Below are positions 34,571-43,375 of a DNA stretch of 64,000 nucleotides, piece by piece. The number at the start of each line of letters is the position of its first letter. Position 1 is the stretch's first letter. The position numbers were made by a program, and so were the translations under genes. The notes under the pieces are model-generated. The model ran no database searches. It worked only from the letters and a program-made list of their open reading frames with translations, and was not told the DNA's origin. The stretch spans positions 3,487,501-3,551,500 of the forward strand of contig NZ_CP080442.1 in the NCBI RefSeq assembly GCF_019597925.1. Reading direction: 5' to 3'. Source of the stretch: [Clostridium] scindens (lineage in GTDB: Bacteria > Bacillota > Clostridia > Lachnospirales > Lachnospiraceae).

Positions 34571-35509
34571 ATGGCAAATGTATATCAACCAGCAACTGCA
34601 CCAACTCTATATTTTATCGGCGTTACCACTGGACAGTCTTCCATTATGAAAGTGTTCCCCAAATGGGCCGATGCACTTGGATTAAAGGATGCTGTCATCA
34701 AGGGGATTGATTTCGCCCCTCATTCTTCTGCAGAGGAGTACCGGGAAGCCGTCACTTTTATCAAAAATGATCCGCTCTCTCTTGGAGCGCTCGTCACCAC
34801 TCATAAAATCGACTTGTTCAACACCTGCAAGGACTTATTTGAATATGTGGATCCTTATGCCGAGAGATTGGGAGAAGTCTCTTCCATTTCCAAAAAAGGC
34901 GGAAAACTCTGTGCTCATGCCAAAGATCCTATTTCCAGCGGAATGGCGCTTGAAAACTTTGTTCCAGCCAACTATTGGACCCAATACGACGGGGATGTGC
35001 TGCTGCTTGGAGCAGGCGGAAGCACTCTTGCTATGTCCGTATATTTTGCGCAGGAGCAGTTCGGCGCTAACGTTCCTAAGCGTATCATCATCGCTAACCG
35101 AAGCGTTCCGAGACTGGAGTCTGCACAAGCCATTCTCGACGGAATCAATCCAAAGATTCATTTTGAATACATACACAATCCTACGCCTGCGGATAACGAC
35201 AAGACGCTGGCTTCCCTGAAGCCCCACTCTCTTATCGTCAACGCCACAGGATTAGGCAAGGACGGCCCAGGATCTCCCCTGACGGATGACTGCGTATTCC
35301 CGGAGGACAGCCTGGTATGGGAAATCAATTACCGCGGAGACTTGCTTTTCAAGCGCCAGGCCGAAGCGCAGGCACAATCCAGGCGGCTCCACGTGGAAGA
35401 TGGCTGGATCTACTTCATTCACGGATGGACCCAGGTGATCTCCGAAGTATTTCAAATCGACATCAAGGGCGAACTGCTTGAGAAATTAAGCGAGATTGCC
35501 AAATCATAA
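34571..35509 (+). CDS. Shikimate-dehydrogenase-like (AroE family) oxidoreductase
   Basis: A 312-residue protein of shikimate/quinate dehydrogenase shape. The N-terminal substrate domain carries SLGALVTTHKIDLF, matching the NVTxPxK motif with its catalytic Lys. The NAD(P) domain carries LLLGAGGSTLAM and the conserved NATGLG. It is longer than biosynthetic AroE and sits first in a catabolic operon with sugar-acid enzymes, so a dehydrogenase acting on a carbohydrate-derived acid is more likely than aromatic biosynthesis. Start 34571 suits the AAAGGA site; ATG 34559 overlaps it. Confidence 0.82.
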   Translation: MANVYQPATAPTLYFIGVTTGQSSIMKVFPKWADALGLKDAVIKGIDFAPHSSAEEYREAVTFIKNDPLSLGALVTTHKIDLFNTCKDLFEYVDPYAERLGEVSSISKKGGKLCAHAKDPISSGMALENFVPANYWTQYDGDVLLLGAGGSTLAMSVYFAQEQFGANVPKRIIIANRSVPRLESAQAILDGINPKIHFEYIHNPTPADNDKTLASLKPHSLIVNATGLGKDGPGSPLTDDCVFPEDSLVWEINYRGDLLFKRQAEAQAQSRRLHVEDGWIYFIHGWTQVISEVFQIDIKGELLEKLSEIAKS

Positions 35510-35523
35510 GGAGGCATAAGACA

Positions 35524-36102
35524 ATGAATCAATTTAATTGGGATACCAGTTTCCAGGTAGATTTCGACCTTGTGACAGGACTTTCAAAGACCGCCGAAAC
35601 TACCAAACGATATCTTTCACAGATGAAGGATATGTACTATGACGCGGATGCCGTAAATGAGGTATTAAAAAGCGGCGATCCCCTGGTCTATGAGTTTCAT
35701 GAACTGGGATGTCCGGAGCGGGCCGGGGATCTGGCATTTGGAACCACGATCCTCTACCCTGGAATCATCGGAAATGAATACTTTATGACCAAGGGACATT
35801 TCCACACCATCCTTGATACCGCGGAGGTATATTATACCCTGGATGGAGAGGGCTATATGGTTATGGAGAATCCGGAGGGAGATACCATGGAACTTCCTTT
35901 GAAAAAGGGCGAGGCTCTCTACGTGCCCAGGCGTTACGCGCACCGGTCAGTCAACACGGGAACTGTGCCGCTTGTAATGTTCTATACCTTTGCGGCGGAT
36001 GCCGGACACGATTATGGCACCATCGAGACCAAAGGCTACCGCAAGTTAATTGTCCGGGACGCAGGCAAGCCATCCGTCATAGACAATCCTCATTGGAAAT
36101 AG
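35524..36102 (+). CDS. Cupin-type glucose-6-phosphate isomerase (archaeal-type PGI)
   Basis: A 192-residue cupin with metal ligands His92, His94, Glu101 and His140 (KGHFHTILDTAEVYY and RRYAHRSV). The spacing is the same as in the Pyrococcus enzyme (88, 90, 97, 136). Such enzymes interconvert glucose-6-phosphate and fructose-6-phosphate with a bound metal. In this operon another aldose-ketose pair may be the real substrate. AAGGAGG precedes the ATG, 14 bp after the AroE-like gene. Confidence 0.88.
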   Translation: MNQFNWDTSFQVDFDLVTGLSKTAETTKRYLSQMKDMYYDADAVNEVLKSGDPLVYEFHELGCPERAGDLAFGTTILYPGIIGNEYFMTKGHFHTILDTAEVYYTLDGEGYMVMENPEGDTMELPLKKGEALYVPRRYAHRSVNTGTVPLVMFYTFAADAGHDYGTIETKGYRKLIVRDAGKPSVIDNPHWK

Positions 36103-36112
36103 GGAAGATATT

Positions 36113-37066
36113 ATGAAAGAAATTATCACCGTTACCGGGCGGATAGCCCCGGAAGAACTAGGCTTCTGCCAATGCCATGAGCATATCGCCATGAGCAAAG
36201 GCATATCCTATCAGATCAATCCAGCACTATGCATGGATGATATGGAAAAGAGCCTGGAAGAAGCAAAGCGTTTTCATCTGGCAGGAGGCCAGTCTTTCAT
36301 AGAAGCCCAGCCATGCGGCGCAAACCGCATGGCTTTAGAACTTAGAAGACTTTCGGAGGACTCCGGCGTGCATATCATTGCCTCCACCGGCTTCCATAAA
36401 CTGTGCTTCTATCCAAAAGAGCACTGGATCCGCACCCTGCCTCCTTCTGATCTGGAAGAAGTATTCGTGCGGGAGCTGACGGAAGGAATGTTTGTCGATG
36501 CCGACCAGGGAATGCCGCAGACTCCGTGCGATGCCAGGGCTGGCATCATCAAGACCGCTTATGACACGGAAGAATTAAGCCCGCGCTACAAGGAACTGTT
36601 CCGGGCCGCCGCCAGGGCCGCCCTGCGCACCCATCGCATCCTCATGATCCATGTGGAGCAAGGAACGAATCCAGTGCTGCTCCAGGATTACTTGCTGAAC
36701 CTCGGCATCCGTCCACAGGATCTGATGTTCTGCCATATGGACCGCGCCTGCCCGAATCTGGAACTTCACAGACGTATCCTCTCCAAAGGCTCCTACCTGG
36801 AATTTGACACTATCGGACGCTTCAAGTATCACAGCGATGCGCATGAAATTCAGTTATTCAAGGCTCTGATAAACGCCGGATACGAAAGCCAGCTGCTGTA
36901 TTCGCTGGATACCACCCGTACGAGGCTCAGATCCTATGTACCGGATGCCATAGGACTTGATTACATTCTTACCGTATTCAACCAGTTATTAAGAGATTCC
37001 GGCGTTTCCGCGGAAACCATCCATCTGATTTCCGTCGAAAACCCGAAACGTATATTAACCCAGTAA
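36113..37066 (+). CDS. Phosphotriesterase-family hydrolase (probable lactonase)
   Basis: A 317-residue TIM-barrel amidohydrolase of the phosphotriesterase family. Metal ligands are visible: CHEH (His22, His24), a lysine in GIIKTAYD that would be carboxylated, HVEQG, CHMDR and SLDTTR. Bacterial homologues in sugar operons open lactones of oxidised sugars. Ten bp after the isomerase gene, so co-transcribed. Lactonase is the best guess; phosphoesterase cannot be excluded. Confidence 0.85.
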   Translation: MKEIITVTGRIAPEELGFCQCHEHIAMSKGISYQINPALCMDDMEKSLEEAKRFHLAGGQSFIEAQPCGANRMALELRRLSEDSGVHIIASTGFHKLCFYPKEHWIRTLPPSDLEEVFVRELTEGMFVDADQGMPQTPCDARAGIIKTAYDTEELSPRYKELFRAAARAALRTHRILMIHVEQGTNPVLLQDYLLNLGIRPQDLMFCHMDRACPNLELHRRILSKGSYLEFDTIGRFKYHSDAHEIQLFKALINAGYESQLLYSLDTTRTRLRSYVPDAIGLDYILTVFNQLLRDSGVSAETIHLISVENPKRILTQ

Positions 37067-37108
37067 TATGCGCCTGCATATTACATCCATTACAAGGAGC
37101 GAATCATT

Positions 37109-37744
37109 ATGAGTGAAACAAATCTATTCGAACAAGTTGCCGCAAAAAAAATCATTCCCGTTGTCAAATTAGACCGCGTATCGGATGCAAAGCCTCTTGG
37201 GGAGGCATTGTGCAAAGGCGGGCTGCCTGTGGCGGAGGTCACCTTCCGTACCGGAGCCGCTGAAGAATCCATCCGCATTATGAGAAAGGAATTTCCTGAC
37301 ATGATGGTTGGCGCAGGCACAGTCCTGAATGTGGAACAAGCCAGACGCGCGCTGGACGCTGGCGCGACATTCCTGGTAGCCCCGGGATTTTGCCGGTCTG
37401 TCGTGGAATTTGCGATAGACAATCATCTTCCAGTCTTTCCAGGAACCTGCACCCCATCCGAAGTAATGGCCGCAATGGAGTATAATCTGCCGGTAGTAAA
37501 ATTCTTCCCTGCCGTACAATGCGGAGGACTTGGAACGATCAAGGCGCTTGCAGCCCCATTTCCGTCCCTGAAGTTCATGCCAACCGGAGGAATCAACGCT
37601 TCGAATGTACTGGAATTCCTGGCTTTTGATAAGATTATCGCCTGCGGAGGCAGCTGGATGGTAAAAGACAGCCTTATTAACGAAGGAAACTTTGAAGAGA
37701 TCGCGCGTCTGACCGCCGAGGCGGTCACGCTCGTATCCAGATAA
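37109..37744 (+). CDS. eda: KDPG/KHG aldolase (2-dehydro-3-deoxy-phosphogluconate aldolase)
   Basis: A 211-residue class I aldolase: KIIPVVKLD start, proton-relay Glu43 in VAEVTFRT, Schiff-base Lys131 in VVKFFPA and PTGGIN phosphate loop. It splits 2-keto-3-deoxy-6-phospho sugar acids into pyruvate and an aldehyde phosphate. All catalytic residues are intact. The usual upstream dehydratase (Edd, UxaA or enolase-type) is not in this window. Confidence 0.93.
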   Translation: MSETNLFEQVAAKKIIPVVKLDRVSDAKPLGEALCKGGLPVAEVTFRTGAAEESIRIMRKEFPDMMVGAGTVLNVEQARRALDAGATFLVAPGFCRSVVEFAIDNHLPVFPGTCTPSEVMAAMEYNLPVVKFFPAVQCGGLGTIKALAAPFPSLKFMPTGGINASNVLEFLAFDKIIACGGSWMVKDSLINEGNFEEIARLTAEAVTLVSR

Positions 37745-37782
37745 CGTATCCGCAAGCAACAATGACAGGAGGCACGCTTATT

Positions 37783-38736
37783 ATGAGAATATTAGTTACG
37801 CCAACTTCTTTGCAGCCTGGCAAAGGCTCTAAGGCGTTGGAAACCTTAAAAGCATTTTCCGATGATCTTGTATTCAACGAACTCGGCCGTCCTCTTACAG
37901 AGGACGAGCTGATTCCCTTATTAAAAGACTGCGACGGATACGTTGCCGGGCTGGATTCTATCACCCAGAAGGTAATAGATGCCTGCGGCCATCTCAAGGT
38001 CATCTCCCGTTATGGCGCGGGTTATGACCGCGTGGATATTGCGGCCGCCAAGGCAAAAGGCATCCCGGTTGCAAACACGCCTGGCGTCAACGCCGAAGCC
38101 GTGGGAGAGCTTACATTTGCCCTGATCCTGGCCGTGGCAAGACGCATTCCCTATCTCAATGATTCCACCAGAAATGGGGAGTGGGTACGCAGCACCGGAA
38201 TGGAACTGAAAGGAAAGACGATCGGAATCATGGGACTTGGCGCCATCGGCAAAGTAACCGCCCGCTGCGCCAAAGGATTCGAAATGAACGTCATTGCCTA
38301 TGACCCCTTCATCAATGAGGCCTACTGCGCCGAACACGATATCGGCATACGCGCTTTTGATGAACTCGTGCAGCAGGCGGATGTCATCGCCCTTCACCTG
38401 CCCCTCATGGATTCAACCAGACATTTGATCAATAGAGAAGCCATTGCCAATATGAAGCCAGGCACGATCCTTATCAACGCTTCCAGAGGTGGCATCATCG
38501 ATGAGGCTGCCGCTTACGAGGCACTAAAGTCAGGAAAACTTGGCGGCCTGGGACTCGACGCTTTTGAAATCGAGCCTCCTACAGGCTCCCCGCTGTTCGA
38601 GCTTAACAACGTGGTGGTAACGCCCCATACAGGCGCTCATACCCAGGAGGCCACCGATCATATGGCCAGCGGAGCAATCAAGAATCTGATTGATATCTTA
38701 AGCGGAAATGAATGCCCATATATTGTAAATAAGTAA
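37783..38736 (+). CDS. D-isomer-specific 2-hydroxyacid dehydrogenase (phosphoglycerate dehydrogenase-like)
   Basis: A 317-residue NAD-dependent 2-hydroxyacid dehydrogenase: cofactor motif MGLGAIGK, RYGAGYDRVD and catalytic Arg, Glu, His in NASRGGIIDEAA, IEPPTGSP and TPHTGAHT. There is no ACT or regulatory domain, so serine-pathway control is not expected. Start 37783 is after CAGGAGG. Last gene of the five-gene operon and ends in a terminator overlapping its stop. It may reduce hydroxypyruvate-type or other 2-keto acids. Confidence 0.9.
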   Translation: MRILVTPTSLQPGKGSKALETLKAFSDDLVFNELGRPLTEDELIPLLKDCDGYVAGLDSITQKVIDACGHLKVISRYGAGYDRVDIAAAKAKGIPVANTPGVNAEAVGELTFALILAVARRIPYLNDSTRNGEWVRSTGMELKGKTIGIMGLGAIGKVTARCAKGFEMNVIAYDPFINEAYCAEHDIGIRAFDELVQQADVIALHLPLMDSTRHLINREAIANMKPGTILINASRGGIIDEAAAYEALKSGKLGGLGLDAFEIEPPTGSPLFELNNVVVTPHTGAHTQEATDHMASGAIKNLIDILSGNECPYIVNK

Positions 38737-38785
38737 AGTAAGACGTCCCGGAAGTAATTCTAATAACTTCCGGGACGTCTTACTT
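38736..38785. terminator. Strong bidirectional terminator
   Basis: A perfect 20-bp stem (38736-38755 with 38766-38785) and 10-nt loop between the convergent operon end and the xylulokinase gene. Confidence 0.85.
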
Positions 38786-38805
38786 CATATATTCACATTT
38801 CAGGA

Positions 38806-40330
38806 TTACAAATGTCTTGCCATCTTCTTAAATGCATCTTCCAGCGCAAAATAGCAGGTTTCAAAGGCCTCTTTCACGGATCCATACGCTTCTACTGCCC
38901 CGGAATCCGGAGTATGTACGGATTCAATATTGATGAATCTGTCGATAGCGGTAAAGTCTTTAAAGATCCCCCGTTCCCACGCCGCCGATCACCGCCGCGC
39001 CCATGGAACTGCCTTCTTCCAGGAGGGATGGAACCTTGATCCTGGCATTGTATATATCTGCCATGATCTGCCTCCACACAGCCCCCTTGGCTCCGCCCCC
39101 CACTACCGTGATCTCCTTGATATCCATCTGCGTCCTCAGAATATCAAGGCAGATGGAAAGGTTCATGGTGACGCCTTCCAGCACGCTTCTTAGCAAATCG
39201 CCCCTGATGGTTTCCGGCTTGATGCCGATCCAGGCGCCTTTCGCGTCCGGGTTCCAGCGAGGCGCGCGCTCTCCCAGCAGGTATGGCAGGAAGATGAGCC
39301 CGTTTGCTCCCACCGTGCTTTTTTCAATCTGTTCATTCATATAGGTATATGGAGAGGTTCCTTCTTCTTTTGCCTTATAGGATTCCATGCTGCAAACCGT
39401 ATTCTTCAGCCAGTTATATGCCCCTCCCGCATACTGCATGGTTCCGTTTGGCGCGTACATACCCGGAATCACATGCGCCCAGGTTACCGTGCGCATCTGC
39501 GCATCAAAGATCGGCTTCTCTGCCGTCGTCGTAATCCATGCGGATGTGCCCATGCAGCAGTAGGTCTTGCCCGGCGATATGGATCCGCATCCGATATTCG
39601 CCACGACTCCGTCTCCTCCGCCCATAACGACCGGCGTTCCTTCTGCCAGGCCTGTCGCCCGTGCCGCTTCTTTTGTCACGCCGCCAGCCACGAAGGTGGA
39701 AGGCTTGATCTGCGGAAGCTTATCTGGGTCAATCCCTGTAATCTTCAATATTTCTTCCGACCACTGGAACGTTTTCAAGTCAAAGCACGCGACGCTGTTG
39801 GCATCGGAAGGCTCTGTGTAAAACTTCCCGGTCAGCTTAAATACGATATAATCCTTCGCATTGAGAGTCTTGTAGGTCTGCTCGTATATCTCAGGCTCGT
39901 TGTCCCGCACCCACATTAATTTCTGGATTCCGTAGGACGCTGTATTTCGGTGTCCTACGATATGGTAAAAATCCTGCTGGCTGATATGCTCTTCAATCTG
40001 TGCCACCTGCTTCTGCGCCCTCTGGTCCGCCCAGATAATCGAGGGGCGAAGCGGCGTTCCGTTTCGATCTACGCACAGGCATCCCATCATCTGGCCGCTG
40101 AAGCTGATCGCGCCGATCTCTCTGGGATCAACCCCTGTAGACTGGATCAGGCTGCTGCTTGTCCTGCATACTGCGTTCCACCAGTCATCCGCATTCTGCT
40201 CCACCCATGTATCATTAAAATAGTGGGCATCATACGAAAACACTTCGCTCTTTATCAACCGTCCGTCCTCTGAAAATAATGTGGCCTTGTTCCCTGAAGT
40301 CCCAAGGTCATGTGCCAAGATATACCTCAA
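38806..40330 (-). pseudogene. xylB: Xylulokinase-like FGGY kinase, frameshifted near the C-terminus
   Basis: The open frame from TTG 40330 encodes 456 residues (AHDLGTSGNKATLF, WADQR, VVMGGGDG, VVGGGAKGAV) and then stops prematurely after GGVGTGDL. Dropping one G from a five-G run (38968-38972) continues GTGIFKDFTAIDRFINIESV and on to a stop at 38806, giving 507 residues, the normal kinase length. The missing tail is the last C-terminal helices, so activity of the short form is uncertain. Paralogue of the edge kinase at 1-942. It is upstream of nothing but the terminator, and follows the GntR gene by 14 bp. Confidence 0.88.
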
Positions 40331-40344
40331 CCGTCTGTTCCTCC

Positions 40345-41112
40345 TTAACTTTTATTCTCCGGAAACACGGTTACCTCAAATTTATTACGGTCCCCGCGAT
40401 ATCTGGACAAGGTATATTCGATTGGCTTTCCAAATGCGTTATATCCAATGGAAACAAAATATTGAATGGGCTTTCCCCGCTTCATATCCAGCAATTTCAC
40501 ATCTTCTGCCTTAGCCTCTATGGCTTCCACCGTACGCTCGATCCTGAATATCCTTGTCTCGTCCTTCTGTGAAAGAATGCTGTATAACTGTTCTTTTACC
40601 AAGTCATGGCTTAATAAGAAATCACATTCTTTGTATGGAAGGTAGGTCTTCGTAGTTACGATGGGTTCGCCGTCTGCCATTCGTTTCCGGTACAAAAAGA
40701 TGACGGAGTCGCTTTCCCTTAGTTCCAGCGCCTTCAGGACCGAATCCTCAGCCTCCGTCCCCTTAAGCGTCTTTAGTTCCAGCACTTCCGTACTCGGCGT
40801 CATGCCCGACCGGTACATCTGGTCATTAAAACTTTCAATCTTGCGTATGAATTCCTGGGTGATCTTTGGCTGGGCCACAAAAGTCCCTTTGCTCTTCACC
40901 CGGTACAGACGTCCTTCCTGAACCAGTTCTGTAATAGCCTGTCTTACCGTAGTCCGGCTGATCTGGAATGCGTCGCTGATTTCCTTCTCCGTGGGGATCA
41001 AGTCTCCGCTCTTATAACGTCCTTCTTTGATCTCCGCCAAAATCAGTTCCTTCAATTGAAAATATAATGGAATCGGAACCGACTTATCAATTCTATTTGT
41101 CTTGTCTAACAT
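40345..41112 (-). CDS. GntR-family regulator with UTRA effector domain
   Basis: A 255-residue HutC-type regulator: N-terminal winged helix (IPLYFQLKELILAEIKEGRY, SDAFQISRTTVRQAITELVQEG) and a UTRA ligand domain. It is likely the regulator that recognises ATGTTATAACAT-type palindromes found before seven nearby units, including dyads at 41213 and 41327 in its own divergent region. Effector unknown, probably a sugar phosphate. Transcribed with the xylulokinase gene. Confidence 0.93.
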   Translation of the reverse strand: MLDKTNRIDKSVPIPLYFQLKELILAEIKEGRYKSGDLIPTEKEISDAFQISRTTVRQAITELVQEGRLYRVKSKGTFVAQPKITQEFIRKIESFNDQMYRSGMTPSTEVLELKTLKGTEAEDSVLKALELRESDSVIFLYRKRMADGEPIVTTKTYLPYKECDFLLSHDLVKEQLYSILSQKDETRIFRIERTVEAIEAKAEDVKLLDMKRGKPIQYFVSIGYNAFGKPIEYTLSRYRGDRNKFEVTVFPENKS

Positions 41113-41115
41113 TGC

Positions 41116-41132
41116 AATATCCTCCTGATATT
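41116..41132 (-). promoter_or_regulatory. Hairpin presenting the Shine-Dalgarno in its loop
   Basis: In the GntR mRNA, AATATC-AGGAG-GATATT places the ribosome site AGGAGG in the loop and stem edge, just before the ATG. A second 12-bp palindrome, ATATTCGAATAT, overlaps at 41128-41139. It could tune translation. Confidence 0.4.
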
Positions 41133-41212
41133 CGAATATATTTGATTAAGGATATTGTAACATATTGGAAATTCTCCCGCAAGCATATCGACCACTTTGT
41201 ATAATCGTAACT

Positions 41213-41232
41213 ATGTAATGATATTATAACAT
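41213..41232. promoter_or_regulatory. GntR-type operator, double dyad
   Basis: Symmetric ATGT-n-AT-n-AT with its complement, containing ATATTATAACAT; lies in the divergent region between the GntR and dehydrogenase genes. Confidence 0.5.
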
Positions 41233-41294
41233 AATACAGGCGGAATTCAATGATTTTTTCAGTATTTTTTTCGTTTATAATGTTTTCCATCCTC

Positions 41295-41336
41295 TTGTCT
41301 TACCAAAAAGTACATGATATAATTATTGTTATAACA
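41295..41336 (+). promoter_or_regulatory. Dehydrogenase promoter with downstream TGTTATAACA operator
   Basis: -35 TTGTCT (41295-41300), -10 TATAAT (41318-41323), 17-bp spacer. The palindrome TGTTATAACA (41327-41336) covers the expected start site. Confidence 0.7.
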
Positions 41337-41387
41337 TTACTATCTTGTAACCTGATAAAATAAGATTATGGAAAAGGAGTTATCAGC

Positions 41388-42422
41388 ATGGCAAAAATGA
41401 CACAGGCAATTATGACGGAACCAGGAAATATCATCTACCAGGAGGTGGATATCCCCGAGGTGAAGCCGGATCAGATCAAAGTAAAGATGAAGCGGATCGG
41501 AATCTGCGGATCCGATATACATGTCAATCACGGAAAGCACCCTTATACCAGCTATCCAGTCGTCCAGGGACACGAAGTCAGCGCAGAGGTGGTGGAGACG
41601 GGCAAGGATGTGACAAACTGCAAGGTAGGCGACAAAGTGACCATTCAGCCACAGGTGGTATGCGGCAAGTGCTATCCTTGCACGCACGGAATGTACAATG
41701 ACTGCGAAGTACTGAAGGTCATGGGATTCCAGACTACCGGAATGGCCAGCGATTATTTTGTAGTAGATGCCAATAAGGCGCTGGTACTTCCAGAAGAGAT
41801 GTCCTGGGATCATGGCGCGATGATCGAGCCGCTGGCTGTCGCTGTCCATGCCGTACGCCGCTATGCCGCTGACATGACCGGTAAAAAGGCTGTCGTGCTG
41901 GGCGGAGGACCAATCGGCAACCTCGTTGCACAGACCGCAAAAGCGCTGGGCGCAGAGGTCGTGCTTCTATCAGAACTCAGTGCTTATAGGCTTGATACCG
42001 CTAAGAAGTGCGGGATCGCCACGGTCAATCCGTCTGAGGAAGATCTGCTTGAAGCCATCATCGAAGCTTGCGGGGAAGACCGGGCTGATGTCATCTTCGA
42101 ATGTATTGGAATCAACCCAACCATGAAGCAGGCGATCGCATATGCAAGAAAGGGAAGCCATATCGTAGTCGTAGGCGTATTTGGAGATCTGGCCACCGTA
42201 GATATGGCAGCCGTCCAGGATCACGAACTGACGCTTCTTGGAAGCGCGATGTACCGGGAAGAAGACTACATCAAGGCAATCGAGCTGGTGGCCGCCGGAA
42301 AGATCGAATTCGAGGCCTTGATCACCCACCGTTTTGGATTCCGGGAGTTCAAGAAAGGATATGATACCATCGACCTGGAAAAGGACAAGGCTATGAAGGT
42401 CATGATCAACATGGAAGCATAA
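41388..42422 (+). CDS. Zinc-dependent medium-chain polyol/sugar dehydrogenase
   Basis: A 344-residue MDR enzyme: GICGSDIHVNHGKHPY and GHEVSAEVVETG, a structural-zinc lobe (CGKCYPCTHGMYNDC), Rossmann motif VLGGGPIGNL. It belongs to the polyol/sugar dehydrogenase group and would supply the first oxidation of the regulon substrate. Monocistronic with a repressor-type operator after the -10 and a terminator at 42431-42468. Confidence 0.91.
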   Translation: MAKMTQAIMTEPGNIIYQEVDIPEVKPDQIKVKMKRIGICGSDIHVNHGKHPYTSYPVVQGHEVSAEVVETGKDVTNCKVGDKVTIQPQVVCGKCYPCTHGMYNDCEVLKVMGFQTTGMASDYFVVDANKALVLPEEMSWDHGAMIEPLAVAVHAVRRYAADMTGKKAVVLGGGPIGNLVAQTAKALGAEVVLLSELSAYRLDTAKKCGIATVNPSEEDLLEAIIEACGEDRADVIFECIGINPTMKQAIAYARKGSHIVVVGVFGDLATVDMAAVQDHELTLLGSAMYREEDYIKAIELVAAGKIEFEALITHRFGFREFKKGYDTIDLEKDKAMKVMINMEA

Positions 42423-42430
42423 TTCTAAGA

Positions 42431-42468
42431 ATGCCGCGCGTCAGGCCATGGGGCCTGCCACGCGGCAT
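42431..42468. terminator. Bidirectional terminator
   Basis: ATGCCGCG / CGCGGCAT outer and CAGGCC / GGCCTG inner stems between convergent genes. Confidence 0.8.
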
Positions 42469-42475
42469 CTTTCGT

Positions 42476-43375
42476 CTATCTCTTGGCATCATTTACGTAT
42501 TCAAAGGACGCATGGTTATCCACGATATCAAATATCTGGCTTCCCTTCTCCCAAAGTTGGTATCGGATCCTGCATACAGGGCTTTCTCTTATAATCCTCG
42601 TCATGCTGCCCTGCCGCGGCGCGCTCAGCCCATAGGACCGCTCTCCCAGCTTGGTCACCTTTAAGCACAGTTTTCCTTGTCTTACTACCGCTTCGCTGGC
42701 GCTAAGCCTTGTAACTTTCGCCCCCAGATAGGTGGCAAGCCGGTAGGTCCGTCCCGGAACCTCTATCTGGCAGATGCATCCTCGGAAGCACCACCTTCCA
42801 ATCGGTACGTCAGCTACAGAAAGCATCAGGCTTCCTTTCTTTTTCTCCGTAAAGATACATTGCGTCCAGAGATACTCCTTTGGGAAAGAACTTCCCCAGT
42901 CTGTCTCTATATACCCCAGCCCCTCGTCCAGATCCACTTCCCTTCCATTTATCAGCAGCCCTCCTCTGGTTCTGTGCATCATGCTCAGAACGCCGTGATT
43001 GCATTCTAGAAACGGAACTCTTTTAAACGGCCCCATAATATCCTTCTTTAACTTGGCAAACGGGCCATAAGAGATATTTCCATAGACGGATACGTCTTTG
43101 TTCTTCAGATTGACCCAGATGCCTTTTTCCGTAAACAGGTTCTCCCCGATCATCACCCGGAAGCGTCTTCTCTCGATCGTACATTGGGAGGCGGGATAGG
43201 AAAAGCACCAGGAGCCTTCTTCTGTTATCATTTGTATAGATGCCGTCCATTTCCCCTGCTCATCCGCGTGGATCGCTGGGATGAAGGCAATCATCCTGCC
43301 CTCTGCCTGGTGCTTCAGGTACCACCCTTCAAAATATGGATATTTTTTCTTCTTTCCATGATAATATCTTGTCAC
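42476..43375 (-). CDS. Tocopherol-cyclase-family protein
   Basis: A 299-residue protein resembling the tocopherol cyclase family: KYPYFEGWYLKHQ near the N-terminus, ECNHGVLSMMHRTRGGLLINGR, and DWGSSFPKEYLWTQC. In plants and cyanobacteria this family closes the chromanol ring of vitamin E; no other tocopherol gene is here, so the Firmicute member probably has another, unknown substrate. GTG start overlaps the stop of the FAD oxidoreductase gene (GTGA), with AAGGAGG 9 bp upstream: tightly coupled translation. Confidence 0.85.
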   Translation of the reverse strand: MTRYYHGKKKKYPYFEGWYLKHQAEGRMIAFIPAIHADEQGKWTASIQMITEEGSWCFSYPASQCTIERRRFRVMIGENLFTEKGIWVNLKNKDVSVYGNISYGPFAKLKKDIMGPFKRVPFLECNHGVLSMMHRTRGGLLINGREVDLDEGLGYIETDWGSSFPKEYLWTQCIFTEKKKGSLMLSVADVPIGRWCFRGCICQIEVPGRTYRLATYLGAKVTRLSASEAVVRQGKLCLKVTKLGERSYGLSAPRQGSMTRIIRESPVCRIRYQLWEKGSQIFDIVDNHASFEYVNDAKR

